This document shows, in pieces, positions 27,433 through 37,253 of a DNA stretch of 57,732 nt. The position numbers were made by a program, and so were the translations under genes. The notes beneath the pieces are model-generated. The model did no database searches. It was given only the letters and a program-made list of their open reading frames with translations, and was not told the DNA's origin. The DNA is from a bacterium. Its GTDB lineage: Bacteria > Patescibacteriota > JABMPQ01 > JAUVWW01. The DNA lies in the NCBI GenBank assembly GCA_030603885.1, contig JAUVWW010000007.1, positions 1 to 57,732 of the forward strand, in the 5' to 3' direction. The first letter of the stretch is position 1; each line of letters starts with the position of its first letter.

Positions 27433-27849
27433 TTATTTAGTGCCTGGCGCTTGCAATTTTTTTCTATAAATTATACTAGCAATAATTCCACAAATCCCTG
27501 CTTCGACACGACCGGTAATCAGAGCTAAAATAGAAGGAATGAGGAAATGCCAAAAGGCTTTCTTTTCCTTTATTTGAAAAATCCCAAAACCCATCCAACA
27601 AGCCAGAGCTAGCCAAAAGAAAGCTATTGCCCTTAGGCTCCCAGCTAACATTCCTTCTTGAACTTCGTATCTTTCCATTAACTCTAAATATTGCGGCTCT
27701 TGAGATAAAAGAGCTAATAATTTATCTAAAGAAACTAAAACATAAATACCTTGAAATAAAAGAAAAGCAATAGCTAAAAATACTAAAACTAAGATCCAAT
27801 CAAATTTAACAATCTTTCTCTCTTTTTTAATTTGTTCTTCTGGCTCCAT
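27433..27849 (-). CDS. hypothetical membrane protein within ATPase operon
   Basis: 138 aa, several TM segments, located between F- and A-subunit genes. Confidence 0.8.
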   Translation of the reverse strand: MEPEEQIKKERKIVKFDWILVLVFLAIAFLLFQGIYVLVSLDKLLALLSQEPQYLELMERYEVQEGMLAGSLRAIAFFWLALACWMGFGIFQIKEKKAFWHFLIPSILALITGRVEAGICGIIASIIYRKKLQAPGTK

Positions 27850-27865
27850 AAACTTAGCTTAAAAT

Positions 27866-28189
27866 TTATTTTCTAAAAAGTATATCACTTCCCACTGCCT
27901 GCTCCACTGTCTTTCTTAATCTACCCAACCCTACTCCAAATGATCCTTTATGTGATGGAACAGCAATAATAGCTGGCAAAGTCACCCGAGATAATTCTTC
28001 TAATTCTTCTTTAATATCTTGAGCAATATCTTCAGTAATAAAAACAATGGCATGCTCCTTTTTGGTTATTAAATCTTTCAAAGTATCTAGGGCCTGCTTA
28101 GGCTTATCAACTGAAAAAGTATCCATGCCCAGGCCTTTAAAACCAAGGATGACATTATGAAGACCAATTATAGCTATTTTATATTCCAT
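27866..28189 (-). CDS. V/A-type ATP synthase subunit F
   Basis: YKIAIIGLHNVILGFKGLGMDTF..., HAIVFITEDIAQDI; operon position. Confidence 0.9.
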   Translation of the reverse strand: MEYKIAIIGLHNVILGFKGLGMDTFSVDKPKQALDTLKDLITKKEHAIVFITEDIAQDIKEELEELSRVTLPAIIAVPSHKGSFGVGLGRLRKTVEQAVGSDILFRK

Positions 28190-28200
28190 ATAAGGCGATG

Positions 28201-29199
28201 CTAATATATTTCTCTCACCCTCTGTCTTATCTCATTGGCCGGAATACCATTTACTTTCCCTGTCATAATCAATCTGATATTCCTAATAGCATTATTCTTA
28301 GCTAGATAATAAGCTACCACTACCTCTGGTCCATAAGCAATGAATTTTGCTCGCCCTAGATGACGAACCTCATATTCTTCAAAGATCTTTCCTCTACGGT
28401 ACGATTCCCTTGCCTCAATAGATTCCTCTAGTTCCTGTTGAAACTTTCTGTCTCCTAAGTATCTAGGTAGGTGTCTAAAAAATTCTTCTTCTGGTTTTTC
28501 AAAATACTCTAAAAATATACTTTGAGGAATAGCTCCACCTTCAACTAACACTCTCTCTAAAAATTCCAAAGGTCTTGCCATCTCTCTCACTCTCAAAAAT
28601 GCATCTACATTAACCATATCAATCTGATCTGAAACTAACCCAACTACAAATTCACATTTTAATTTCTCAGTTAGTTCGCGGAGTAATCTATAATATTCCT
28701 TGTCCAAAAATAGATCGATGAAAAATGGTGTCTGATCTTTTTCAAAGGCCTCACGAGCCCTATCAATACTTCCTTTTATTTCAGGAAGTACTCCTTTGTC
28801 TTCTTCTTTAAGTATATAAGTTTTTAAAATATCATAAGAAACATTTCCTAAATCTGAAGCATACTTATCCAATTCTTGTCCTGAGAATTTAGCCTTGAAT
28901 AACAGCTTTATATTATGATAATCGTATCTCAAAAACAAAAACTTTATTAAGGTTCTATCTGGAATAATTTTTTCCAAAAGATCCCTTGCCTGTTTTTGAT
29001 CGTGTAGAAGACCTTGGTTAAAATCTTCTGGCTTTTCAATGTCTGGAAGTTCATCAGCATAATCTGTGTCATTAAATACCTTAAGAGCTTCTTCTGCCGT
29101 TTTAGCATCAACCATACGTTCGATATCCACTGAATTTAGCAGTTTGGCTTCTCTTGATCGAATAACCCCAGTAGTGAATAAATATTCCTCATTAAACAT
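28201..29199 (-). CDS. V/A-type ATP synthase subunit C
   Basis: V-ATPase C/AC39-like sequence and operon position. Confidence 0.9.
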   Translation of the reverse strand: MFNEEYLFTTGVIRSREAKLLNSVDIERMVDAKTAEEALKVFNDTDYADELPDIEKPEDFNQGLLHDQKQARDLLEKIIPDRTLIKFLFLRYDYHNIKLLFKAKFSGQELDKYASDLGNVSYDILKTYILKEEDKGVLPEIKGSIDRAREAFEKDQTPFFIDLFLDKEYYRLLRELTEKLKCEFVVGLVSDQIDMVNVDAFLRVREMARPLEFLERVLVEGGAIPQSIFLEYFEKPEEEFFRHLPRYLGDRKFQQELEESIEARESYRRGKIFEEYEVRHLGRAKFIAYGPEVVVAYYLAKNNAIRNIRLIMTGKVNGIPANEIRQRVREIY

Positions 29200-29210
29200 G
29201 GAAATATTGT

Positions 29211-29780
29211 TTATTTAAATAATAGCTGCGCTATCTTAGTCTCTAATTCTTCTCTCTTTTCTTTAAGTAGTGCCTTGAAAGTATTATCGATCTCAATATC
29301 TGGTGACTTTAAAATAAATCCTCCTTTAGCCTCTGTGACTTGATCAGATAAAACAAAATCTTTTTTAGCTTTCTTTGTAGCTTCCCTGGTTATCTTTTCT
29401 TTTCCTCTTACAGACAAAACCTCCACTTTTCCTTCCAATGTTGGCGCCCGTTTTAACAAAGAGACTAAAAGCTTGGAATATTCATCCTGAGGCTGCTTAG
29501 CTAATTTATCTAAAGCCTGATCAAAAACTCGGCTAATCAATTCCTGTTTTTTAGCTAGCAATTCATTCCTATACAAAAGCTTGGCTTCATAACGAGCTGT
29601 GTCTTGGATTCTTTCCTCTTCCTTCTTTGCTTCAGCTAATACTTTTTCCTTTTCTTCTTTAGCCTTAACCTTAGATTCTTTATCTATCTCTTTTATCTTT
29701 CCCTGGGCTTCTTCTTTAATTCTCCTAGCCTTCTTCTTAGCATCGCTTAGAATTGTGTTGATGATATCTTTTAAAGCCAT
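29211..29780 (-). CDS. V/A-type ATP synthase subunit E
   Basis: charged N-terminal helix plus RNELLAKKQELISRVFDQALDKL; operon position. Confidence 0.88.
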   Translation of the reverse strand: MALKDIINTILSDAKKKARRIKEEAQGKIKEIDKESKVKAKEEKEKVLAEAKKEEERIQDTARYEAKLLYRNELLAKKQELISRVFDQALDKLAKQPQDEYSKLLVSLLKRAPTLEGKVEVLSVRGKEKITREATKKAKKDFVLSDQVTEAKGGFILKSPDIEIDNTFKALLKEKREELETKIAQLLFK

Positions 29781-29789
29781 AAAATGAGG

Positions 29790-29955
29790 CGAGGCGAAAT
29801 GCCTGCAAAACCTTGCTCATGAGTGCCCGAGTGCAAGAACGTATCTAAAGGAAGAATAACCTCAAGGGCACCGAGGCCAGAGCAGCGGCCGAGTAATGAC
29901 AAGGAATTTAGACAAGAGGCCGACTGCGTGTTTTGCAGAGCATAAGCCAAGCCGA
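29790..29955 (-). other. structured intercistronic region between K and E genes
   Basis: long-range IR CTGCAAAAC (29803-29811)/GTTTTGCAG (29932-29940), internal GTGCCC/GGGCAC and GGCC stems; locally GC-rich; no ORF. Confidence 0.5.
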
Positions 29956-29970
29956 AATAGTTCTTATTTT

Positions 29971-30459
<489 letters not shown>

Positions 30460-30474
30460 TTACTTAATTATATA

Positions 30475-32469
30475 TTATTTGCTTCTAGCAATGGTTATAT
30501 ATTTATGCTCGCGTCTAAAAGGTTCAAACCTTTCCCCTCCCCCTTCCATAAATTTAGGAAAAAATTCTACAAATTGCAAACGGGCAGAGTGAATAAAGGC
30601 GCCAAGACCTGAGATGGTCATATTAAATAAATGTCCTCCAATCATAACAAGAACCATAACTGCCCAGCCAACTACTGGTATCATATCTTTGAATAAAAAG
30701 GCAACTAAATTCACTACCATAGCAATTACAGCTGTAGCCAGTCCCAAAGCTAGAAGCCTTGAATAAGAAAGTACATCTGATAGATACCCTACTAAATTAT
30801 AAAGACTCATCACCCCTGACCCAAACTTCAAAAGAATATTCTTCTGTTTTCTTCCTTGAGTTAAAACTAGAGCTCCTGCACCAGTTAACACCGCATAAAG
30901 TCCTAACTGTTGCAAGCTAGAAGGTAAAACTCCCATTTTGGCCATAGCCCAAAACATAATAGCAATAATAAAATAAAGCCAGAGTCCCGAATCCAAAATT
31001 GCTTCTAGATATCTTTTTTGCTTCATTTTCCAAAACATATTTATAGCTATTCCCACCAAAACTTGAACAATTCCTAATGCCAAAGACAAAATCAAAATTT
31101 TTATAGGATCTTTTAGAGGATCTAGTTGACGAATTTGGATGAGAGTACTAGATAACCAAGTAAAACCAGATGGCAATTCCTCAAGAACTACACCAAACCA
31201 TCCTCCTAAAAGCGCTCCTACTATAAAAGTTATTATTCCACCATAAATCAATACTTTAAATAGCCCCCGATTTTCTCTAGGAACTCTCAGGATAGTCATG
31301 ATTAACCAAGCCAGAGCTGCCACCACTATACCATAGCCAGCATCAGAGAGACAAAGGCCAAAGAATAAAATGAAAAAAGGAGCCATATATGGGGTAGGAT
31401 CAATCTCCTGAGGTAAGGGTAGACCATAGATAGTGGTCACTGTTTCAAAAGGCTTGAGAGCTGGTCTGTTCTCAATAACCACAGGTATCGTTTCTCCCTT
31501 TTTTGGCTTAATTTTAAAAATCTCCACATTTCCTTTAGTAACTTTCCTAAGTCTCTCTTTTAATTCATTGTAATCTTTTTCTTTAATCCATCCAGAGAGG
31601 ACAAAGGTTTGGGCTGTATTTCCTATTCTTTCCTGGACTTGCTGATGAGCCCTTCCCCACAAAAGATAATCATAGATGACTTTTAATTTTGGGATATATG
31701 CAGAAAGTCCTTGAGCCTTCTTTTTTTGTACCTTAAGTTCCCTTCTTATCTCGGCAAGAAAATCCTTAATTCTCTTTAATTCTTGTAAGGGAGTGCCTTT
31801 TCTTGGAGGAAGAATTACCTCCTGCCATTCATATTTATCTAAGATTTTCTTTACCTTTTCTATCTCTCTCTTATCATAGATAATGAGCAAGTTAACATTA
31901 TTTTCCACTAAATATATTTTTTTGAAATGAGCTAATTTCACTTGAGCCAGCTTTTTTCTAAACTCTTCGAAATTTTTAATAGGCATACTCCCACCAACCA
32001 TATTAATTTTTTCTGTCTCTTTTATCTGATCTAGAGGAATATCCAATTTCCTCCATTGCCAAAGTAATTTATGCTCTTCTTGTAGCTTTGTTTTTCTGGC
32101 CAAAAGTACATTAATCTTTTCTTCCAAAATCTTACATTTTTCTACAATATTTTTAAAATAAAAAGTTTTTATAATTTTACTAAACTGTCCTGGTGTCAGG
32201 GCTTGGGCTGGAGCCAGAAGTCTCTTCAAAAAACTTTGCTTCTCCTTTATTTTATGTTGTTCTAGAAAATCAATGGCAAATTGAACTTCAGCCAAAAGAA
32301 AATCAAAGTCATGCTTTTCTTCCTCGGGAATTTTGGCTAAGATCTTTCTTGTCTCTTCTTCCAGATCCATGACTTGCATCAAAGCCTTTTCCTGCAAAAA
32401 CTTCAAAATATCTTCCTCGTATTCCCTGGGAGCTATAATATTCAGTTTTTGCATAGGGACTTGTGGCAT
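30475..32469 (-). CDS. V/A-type ATP synthase subunit I (a-subunit)
   Basis: FFGLCLSDAGYGIVVA, SYSRLLALGLATAVIAMVVN, GGHLFNMTISGLGAFIHSARLQFVEFF. Confidence 0.95.
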   Translation of the reverse strand: MPQVPMQKLNIIAPREYEEDILKFLQEKALMQVMDLEEETRKILAKIPEEEKHDFDFLLAEVQFAIDFLEQHKIKEKQSFLKRLLAPAQALTPGQFSKIIKTFYFKNIVEKCKILEEKINVLLARKTKLQEEHKLLWQWRKLDIPLDQIKETEKINMVGGSMPIKNFEEFRKKLAQVKLAHFKKIYLVENNVNLLIIYDKREIEKVKKILDKYEWQEVILPPRKGTPLQELKRIKDFLAEIRRELKVQKKKAQGLSAYIPKLKVIYDYLLWGRAHQQVQERIGNTAQTFVLSGWIKEKDYNELKERLRKVTKGNVEIFKIKPKKGETIPVVIENRPALKPFETVTTIYGLPLPQEIDPTPYMAPFFILFFGLCLSDAGYGIVVAALAWLIMTILRVPRENRGLFKVLIYGGIITFIVGALLGGWFGVVLEELPSGFTWLSSTLIQIRQLDPLKDPIKILILSLALGIVQVLVGIAINMFWKMKQKRYLEAILDSGLWLYFIIAIMFWAMAKMGVLPSSLQQLGLYAVLTGAGALVLTQGRKQKNILLKFGSGVMSLYNLVGYLSDVLSYSRLLALGLATAVIAMVVNLVAFLFKDMIPVVGWAVMVLVMIGGHLFNMTISGLGAFIHSARLQFVEFFPKFMEGGGERFEPFRREHKYITIARSK

Positions 32470-32502
32470 GTTTTCTAACCTCCATCAATTAATTTCTATT
32501 AA

Positions 32503-32823
32503 CTAAGACTTCAGCATCTCATCCACTACTAAATCAGCAGCCCCATCTATATTCTTCTGGGCTTGTTCTTCTAGTTTCCTGACCTCGGTTTCGGTCTTCC
32601 TGCCTTCCTCCTCTTTAAGCTTTCCTGCCCTTCTCTTAGCTTCAGCTAACATTTTCTCTCTTTCAGCTAAAGCTGAATCTTTAGCTCTGTCCAAGTCTTT
32701 TTCTCCTTTCTCTCTTGCCAAAGTAACCACATTACGAGACTCTTCTTCTGCTTTTTTTATGATCTCTTGAGCTTTCTTTTCGGCTTGTTTTATTTTAGTT
32801 AATGATTCTTTCATATAACGCAA
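32503..32823 (-). CDS. V/A-type ATPase peripheral-stalk subunit H/G-like
   Basis: short charged coiled coil at operon start (KIKQAEKKAQEIIKKAEEESRNVV). Confidence 0.8.
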   Translation of the reverse strand: MRYMKESLTKIKQAEKKAQEIIKKAEEESRNVVTLAREKGEKDLDRAKDSALAEREKMLAEAKRRAGKLKEEEGRKTETEVRKLEEQAQKNIDGAADLVVDEMLKS

Positions 32824-32841
32824 TATAATATATTGATTTAA

Positions 32842-33582
32842 TTACTTTCCCTTACTCTCCGTCTGAGGCTTCTCATGAGGCGGCGTCTCCCTAGTTTTTG
32901 GTGGCATTCCCTCTTTACCTCTAGCTTCTTCTACTTCTTCGACTTCTTCCTCTTCCTTTTTCACTCCTTCTACCTCTTCTACTTTTTCTTCCACTTCTTC
33001 CTCTAATTCTTTAAGTTCCTCTTCTTTTCTTGGAGGAGAAACTAGAGCCACTGCCTCCTTTTTATCTTCTAATACTTTGACACCCGAGGGTATCCTTAAA
33101 TCTTTAATTCTAATAACATCGTCGAAAGTCTCAAGGCGAGATATATCAACCTTTATTTCGTGAGGTAAATCTTTAGGTAAACATTCTACTTCTATCTCTT
33201 CTAAGGGTTTTTCTAAAACACCACCAAGCTCTTTAACTGCTTTAGATTCTCCAACAGTCTCTAAAGGTACTTCGGCCTTGATCTTTTCTCCTTTCTTAAT
33301 CTGATAAAAATCAACATGAATATATTTGCCAGAAATAGGATCAAGTTGAATATCCTTAACTAAAACATCTTTTTCAGGTTGAGTATCAATGGTTAGGCGT
33401 AAGATGCCGCTCTCCCCGACTTCCTCAAAGACATGATTGAATTCGCCGTAATCCAAAGATAGAGGCATAGATTTAATCTTGTGTCCATATAAAATAGCAG
33501 GAATCTGTTCCTTTTCTCTTATCTTCTTTACCTTCTTCCCTATCTCTTTCCTAATTTTTGCTTTCAGAATAATCTTTTTCAT
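32842..33582 (-). CDS. rplY: 50S ribosomal protein L25 / CTC family with acidic tail
   Basis: IPAILYGHKIKSMPLSL, VHVDFYQIKKGEKIKAEVPLE-like region. Confidence 0.92.
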   Translation of the reverse strand: MKKIILKAKIRKEIGKKVKKIREKEQIPAILYGHKIKSMPLSLDYGEFNHVFEEVGESGILRLTIDTQPEKDVLVKDIQLDPISGKYIHVDFYQIKKGEKIKAEVPLETVGESKAVKELGGVLEKPLEEIEVECLPKDLPHEIKVDISRLETFDDVIRIKDLRIPSGVKVLEDKKEAVALVSPPRKEEELKELEEEVEEKVEEVEGVKKEEEEVEEVEEARGKEGMPPKTRETPPHEKPQTESKGK

Positions 33583-33590
33583 CTAAAAAA

Positions 33591-33640
33591 TAAGAACCTC
33601 TCGCTTCGCTCGAGAACCTTGATTCTCGCTTTGCTCGAAT
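33591..33640 (-). promoter_or_regulatory. GCGAAGC leader element upstream of rplY
   Basis: minus strand aatcaaggttctcgaGCGAAGCgagaggttctta, ~10 nt before the ATG; matches prfA leader. Confidence 0.5.
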
Positions 33641-33670
33641 TAAAACTTATAAAAAGATGTTGGAATACCT

Positions 33671-33699
33671 ATTATATACATAAAAAAAATAACTGACAA
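33671..33699 (-). promoter_or_regulatory. sigma70-type promoter of rplY / ATPase operon
   Basis: TTGTCA-N17-TATAAT on minus strand. Confidence 0.65.
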
Positions 33700-33723
33700 G
33701 ACCTAGTTATTCACACCCATACT

Positions 33724-34827
33724 TTATACCTCAAATCTCAAACCTTTATGTCTAGCCATAACACTCTGTACTAAACCTAAAATAATCAGGCTAAAAACTA
33801 ATGAACTTCCTCCATAGGAGACAAGGGGCAAGGGAATGCCTACCACAGGCAAAAGTCCCGTGTTCATACCAATAGAGATAAATATTTGCAAAGTAAACAA
33901 AAAGGCTCCACCAGCACAAAGCATCAGGCCAAATTCATTTCGGGATAGCTTCATAACACGAATAATTCTTATAATTAAAAACAAAAATAACCCAAGAATC
34001 AATATCCCACCTAAAAAACCTAATTCTTCAGCAATTGAAGCAAAAATAAAATCAGAGTGTTGTTCTGGCAAAAACGCAAGTTGGCTCTGAGGACCATGCC
34101 CTAAGCCTCGACCCAAAAGACCTCCTGATCCTATAGCCACTTTGGACTGAATCATATTCCAGCTAGCATCCTTGAGACTTCCCTCAGGCCTAAGAAAAGA
34201 GAAAATTCTTTCCTTCTGATAATCCGCAAGAAAGAATTTCCAACTCATAAAACCAAAAATAATAAGAGCAAGCCCAAGCAAAAATCCATGAATCTTTTTT
34301 ATACCAAAAAACAAAAGCATAAAAAGCCACACTCCACACAATACCAAAGCAGAACCAAAGTCAGGCTCCAAGACAATCAAACCGCACATGCCTAAAGTCA
34401 GAGCTCCGGATATGGCTATGTCTTTAATATGATGAGGTCTACCTTGTCTTTTAGAAAAATATTTAGCCAAAGCTATAATTAAAGCTATTTTAGCAAATTC
34501 TGAAGGTTGAAACTGGAAGAAGCCAAAGTCAAACCATCCTTTCATGCCACGAATATTTTGTCCTAAAAAAAGAACAAAAATAAGTAATCCTAAAGATAAA
34601 GTATAAATAAGATAAGCATTGTGGCTAAATACTCTATAATCTAAAAAGACTAGCAAAAATACTAAAATGATTCCTATACCAAAAGCTACTATCTGTTTGG
34701 TAATCTGGGTAGAGCCAGTATCTTGGACGGTACTATAAATCATCATCAGCCCAATACATATAAGAAGAACGGTGGCCAGAATCATCCACCAATCCATTTG
34801 TTTTAAAATAGTAAGAAATCTTTGCAT
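33724..34827 (-). CDS. rodA: rod-shape SEDS protein RodA
   Basis: GWFDFGFFQFQPSEFAKIALI, LPEQHSDFIFASIAEELGF, PLPLVSYGGSS. Confidence 0.93.
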   Translation of the reverse strand: MQRFLTILKQMDWWMILATVLLICIGLMMIYSTVQDTGSTQITKQIVAFGIGIILVFLLVFLDYRVFSHNAYLIYTLSLGLLIFVLFLGQNIRGMKGWFDFGFFQFQPSEFAKIALIIALAKYFSKRQGRPHHIKDIAISGALTLGMCGLIVLEPDFGSALVLCGVWLFMLLFFGIKKIHGFLLGLALIIFGFMSWKFFLADYQKERIFSFLRPEGSLKDASWNMIQSKVAIGSGGLLGRGLGHGPQSQLAFLPEQHSDFIFASIAEELGFLGGILILGLFLFLIIRIIRVMKLSRNEFGLMLCAGGAFLFTLQIFISIGMNTGLLPVVGIPLPLVSYGGSSLVFSLIILGLVQSVMARHKGLRFEV

Positions 34828-34836
34828 TTTTGGAAT

Positions 34837-35751
34837 TTAATATTCGAGTGGCTCTCCTACTCCATATTCTTTGATAAAGGCGGTAGACTTAAATAAATCT
34901 ACCAGAGGCTCCACCTCTACTCTATCTACCCACTCCAAAGGAGGCTTAGTCCAAATAGCACTGAAATATCTTTCTTGACCAGTCAGGAAATCTCCTACAT
35001 AAGTATGATTCAGTCCTAAAATCTTTCCTTCCCTTGAGTATAAAACAATATTCAAATACACCCGCTCAAAACTATAAGGACCTTTGTTTAGTACGGAACC
35101 AGTTACTTTACCCTTGGTTCTTGCTTCAGTTAAGTTATAGATAACGCTATGAGTGGAAATACCTAAATCTGGAACATGGGTTAGCTTTTGCGCTTCTTTT
35201 AATTCTAATTCTAAGGTTGCTTTCTGTGCTTCTTCATCAGCCTCGATTCCTATTTCTATAACAGATCTTCTAGACAAGGGCAAGATGAAAGTTGTTCCAC
35301 TCCTTTGTTCTATAACATTTTCTTGAGCGTCAAGTAATTGAAAGGTATAGCCAAGCTTTGAGACTCCCCAATTGGGATCAGTATTCTTTATCCTGGCAAT
35401 AACATCATATTCTTTATTTGTCGAAATCATTTGCACTTCTTCTACCTGAATCTCAAAGCCCTCAGGAGGTTTTTCTACCTCCACGGGCGGAGGCGTAGGA
35501 GGCACTGGTTTAGACCTGATCAATTTGGCAATACTACAACCTCCAATTATGACCACTATTAAAACAATTACACCAATTCCTACCTTTATTAAATCTTTCT
35601 TTTTAATTCTTGCCAAAGTTCCTAAGATTCTTTCTCTTCTTCTTTCTATCTCTATTTTCCTTTTGATTTCTGCCTCAATTTTGGCTTTCTTGAGAGCAAG
35701 CCTTGCTTCTCTTTCTTCTTCAGGAGTCAATTTTTTTTCTTCTTTAGGCAT
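34837..35751 (-). CDS. hypothetical membrane-anchored protein with extracytoplasmic domain
   Basis: charged N-terminus, TM, FxxAR-like C-terminal region. Confidence 0.75.
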   Translation of the reverse strand: MPKEEKKLTPEEEREARLALKKAKIEAEIKRKIEIERRRERILGTLARIKKKDLIKVGIGVIVLIVVIIGGCSIAKLIRSKPVPPTPPPVEVEKPPEGFEIQVEEVQMISTNKEYDVIARIKNTDPNWGVSKLGYTFQLLDAQENVIEQRSGTTFILPLSRRSVIEIGIEADEEAQKATLELELKEAQKLTHVPDLGISTHSVIYNLTEARTKGKVTGSVLNKGPYSFERVYLNIVLYSREGKILGLNHTYVGDFLTGQERYFSAIWTKPPLEWVDRVEVEPLVDLFKSTAFIKEYGVGEPLEY

Positions 35752-35763
35752 AAGTCACATACT

Positions 35764-35814
35764 AGAATAGCATATTTTATCCCCTTTGACAACTAATTTT
35801 TTCTATGATAAACT
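35764..35814. promoter_or_regulatory. divergent promoters with overlapping -35 hexamers
   Basis: +: TTGACA (35786-35791)-N17-TAAACT; -: TTGTCA (35787-35792 complement)-N17(TATGC)-TATTCT. Confidence 0.65.
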
Positions 35815-35890
35815 AATAATAGATGTGGATAAAATAACGCTGGAACACTGAAATTTGTCTTAACTCTCAGTGTCTCAGTAACTTGAAATC

Positions 35891-36208
35891 ATGCTAGACA
35901 TTTCAAAAACTTTCTTCTGGTTTGCCTTTGGAATAGCCCTTCTGGTTATTGCAGGCTACGGAGGCTACGTTCTCTATAACTTGGCTAAGACAATTCGAGA
36001 GGCAAAAAAGACTTTAAAAGACGTTAATAAGAAATTAGAAAAGATAGATATCCTCATTGATTCTATTGTTTTCACTGTTGACACTGTCAAAACCACAGTA
36101 CAATCTATGGGTGAAATCATAAGACCAGCGACTATTGTCTCAAAGCTAGTCCAAGAAACAAAGAAAATTATAGATATTTTTAGAAGAAAGCCAGAAGAGA
36201 AAAAATAA
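35891..36208 (+). CDS. small membrane protein, DUF948-like
   Basis: N-terminal TM followed by heptad-like helix. Confidence 0.65.
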   Translation: MLDISKTFFWFAFGIALLVIAGYGGYVLYNLAKTIREAKKTLKDVNKKLEKIDILIDSIVFTVDTVKTTVQSMGEIIRPATIVSKLVQETKKIIDIFRRKPEEKK

Positions 36209-36232
36209 CTATATTAATCTTAAAGAAAAATT

Positions 36233-36469
36233 ATGAAAGATGATCGAGCTGGAAATTTTTTGGCTGGGATTGTTGTCGGCGCTATAGTAGGAGCTGCCAT
36301 GGCTTTACTTTATGCTCCTCAGTCAGGGGAGAAAACTAGAAAATTGATTGCTAAGAAGGCTAAGGAAATTAAAAAAGAGTTCCCAGAAATAAAAGATAAA
36401 GTCCAGAAAGCATTTGGAGAAGCAAAAGAAAAAGCTACTAAAGTAGCTAAAAGATTCAAGAAAGCCTAA
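36233..36469 (+). CDS. YtxH domain protein
   Basis: NFLAGIVVGAIVGAAMALLYAPQSGEKTRKLI. Confidence 0.88.
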   Translation: MKDDRAGNFLAGIVVGAIVGAAMALLYAPQSGEKTRKLIAKKAKEIKKEFPEIKDKVQKAFGEAKEKATKVAKRFKKA

Positions 36470-36507
36470 ATTAGCTATACAATTTTAAGCTATTTATTCT
36501 AGGCAAG

Positions 36508-36535
36508 ACAAGGTATTGCTTACCTTGTTTTTTTA
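36508..36535 (+). terminator. rho-independent terminator
   Basis: ACAAGGTAttgctTACCTTGTttttttt. Confidence 0.7.
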
Positions 36536-36585
36536 TTGTATTATACAGAAGAAATAGCTAATTTCGAGGGGTATATTCGATAACT

Positions 36586-37230
36586 ATGCCTGACAAAGAT
36601 GAACCCAAACAACCAAAAAAACTTTCCTGGGAGAAAGTAGATAAATATCTTCAGGAAAAGACAGACACAGGAGCTGCTTTGGCTTTAATAGAAACAGAAA
36701 AGATCTTCTCCTTGGTGCTTTCAAAACTAGGCTATCCAGGCAAAAGCACTGATGAAAAAGTAAAATCAGCCAAACCCTTTATTAAAAACCTCAAAGACCT
36801 AAAATTAGCAAGAAATATATATAAAAAGATAACAGATGAAGTAAATGCAGGAATTTCCTCAGGTGATATTCAGTCTGTTCTGAATGCCTACTATCAAGCT
36901 ATAAGAGATTTAACCCATGAGGCCAAAAAGAAAAAGAACGTTTGGCAAAAGCTTAAATTACGCCTCAGATACTTGATTCCTCGACCAAAAAGATTTGCCA
37001 AGAAATTAGCTATTTGGTTCTTTGGCTTCTTTTTTATTGTCTTTCTTTTAGACACAACCTCTTTTGGAAGAGGCATAGTTGAGGTCTTGGTGACTATTTC
37101 TCACTTCATCTTCTCTTGGATACTTTGGACAGTTCTGATTCTTTTAGGCTTAGCCATCGTTATCTTAGGAGCCCTGTTCTTCTTTTCTAAAAGAAAGAAA
37201 TCTAGACAGAAGATACGCGTAGAAGAATAA
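36586..37230 (+). CDS. hypothetical protein with two C-terminal TM segments
   Basis: 214-aa ORF. Confidence 0.75.
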   Translation: MPDKDEPKQPKKLSWEKVDKYLQEKTDTGAALALIETEKIFSLVLSKLGYPGKSTDEKVKSAKPFIKNLKDLKLARNIYKKITDEVNAGISSGDIQSVLNAYYQAIRDLTHEAKKKKNVWQKLKLRLRYLIPRPKRFAKKLAIWFFGFFFIVFLLDTTSFGRGIVEVLVTISHFIFSWILWTVLILLGLAIVILGALFFFSKRKKSRQKIRVEE

Positions 37231-37253
37231 AATCATATATTACATGAAAAAAT

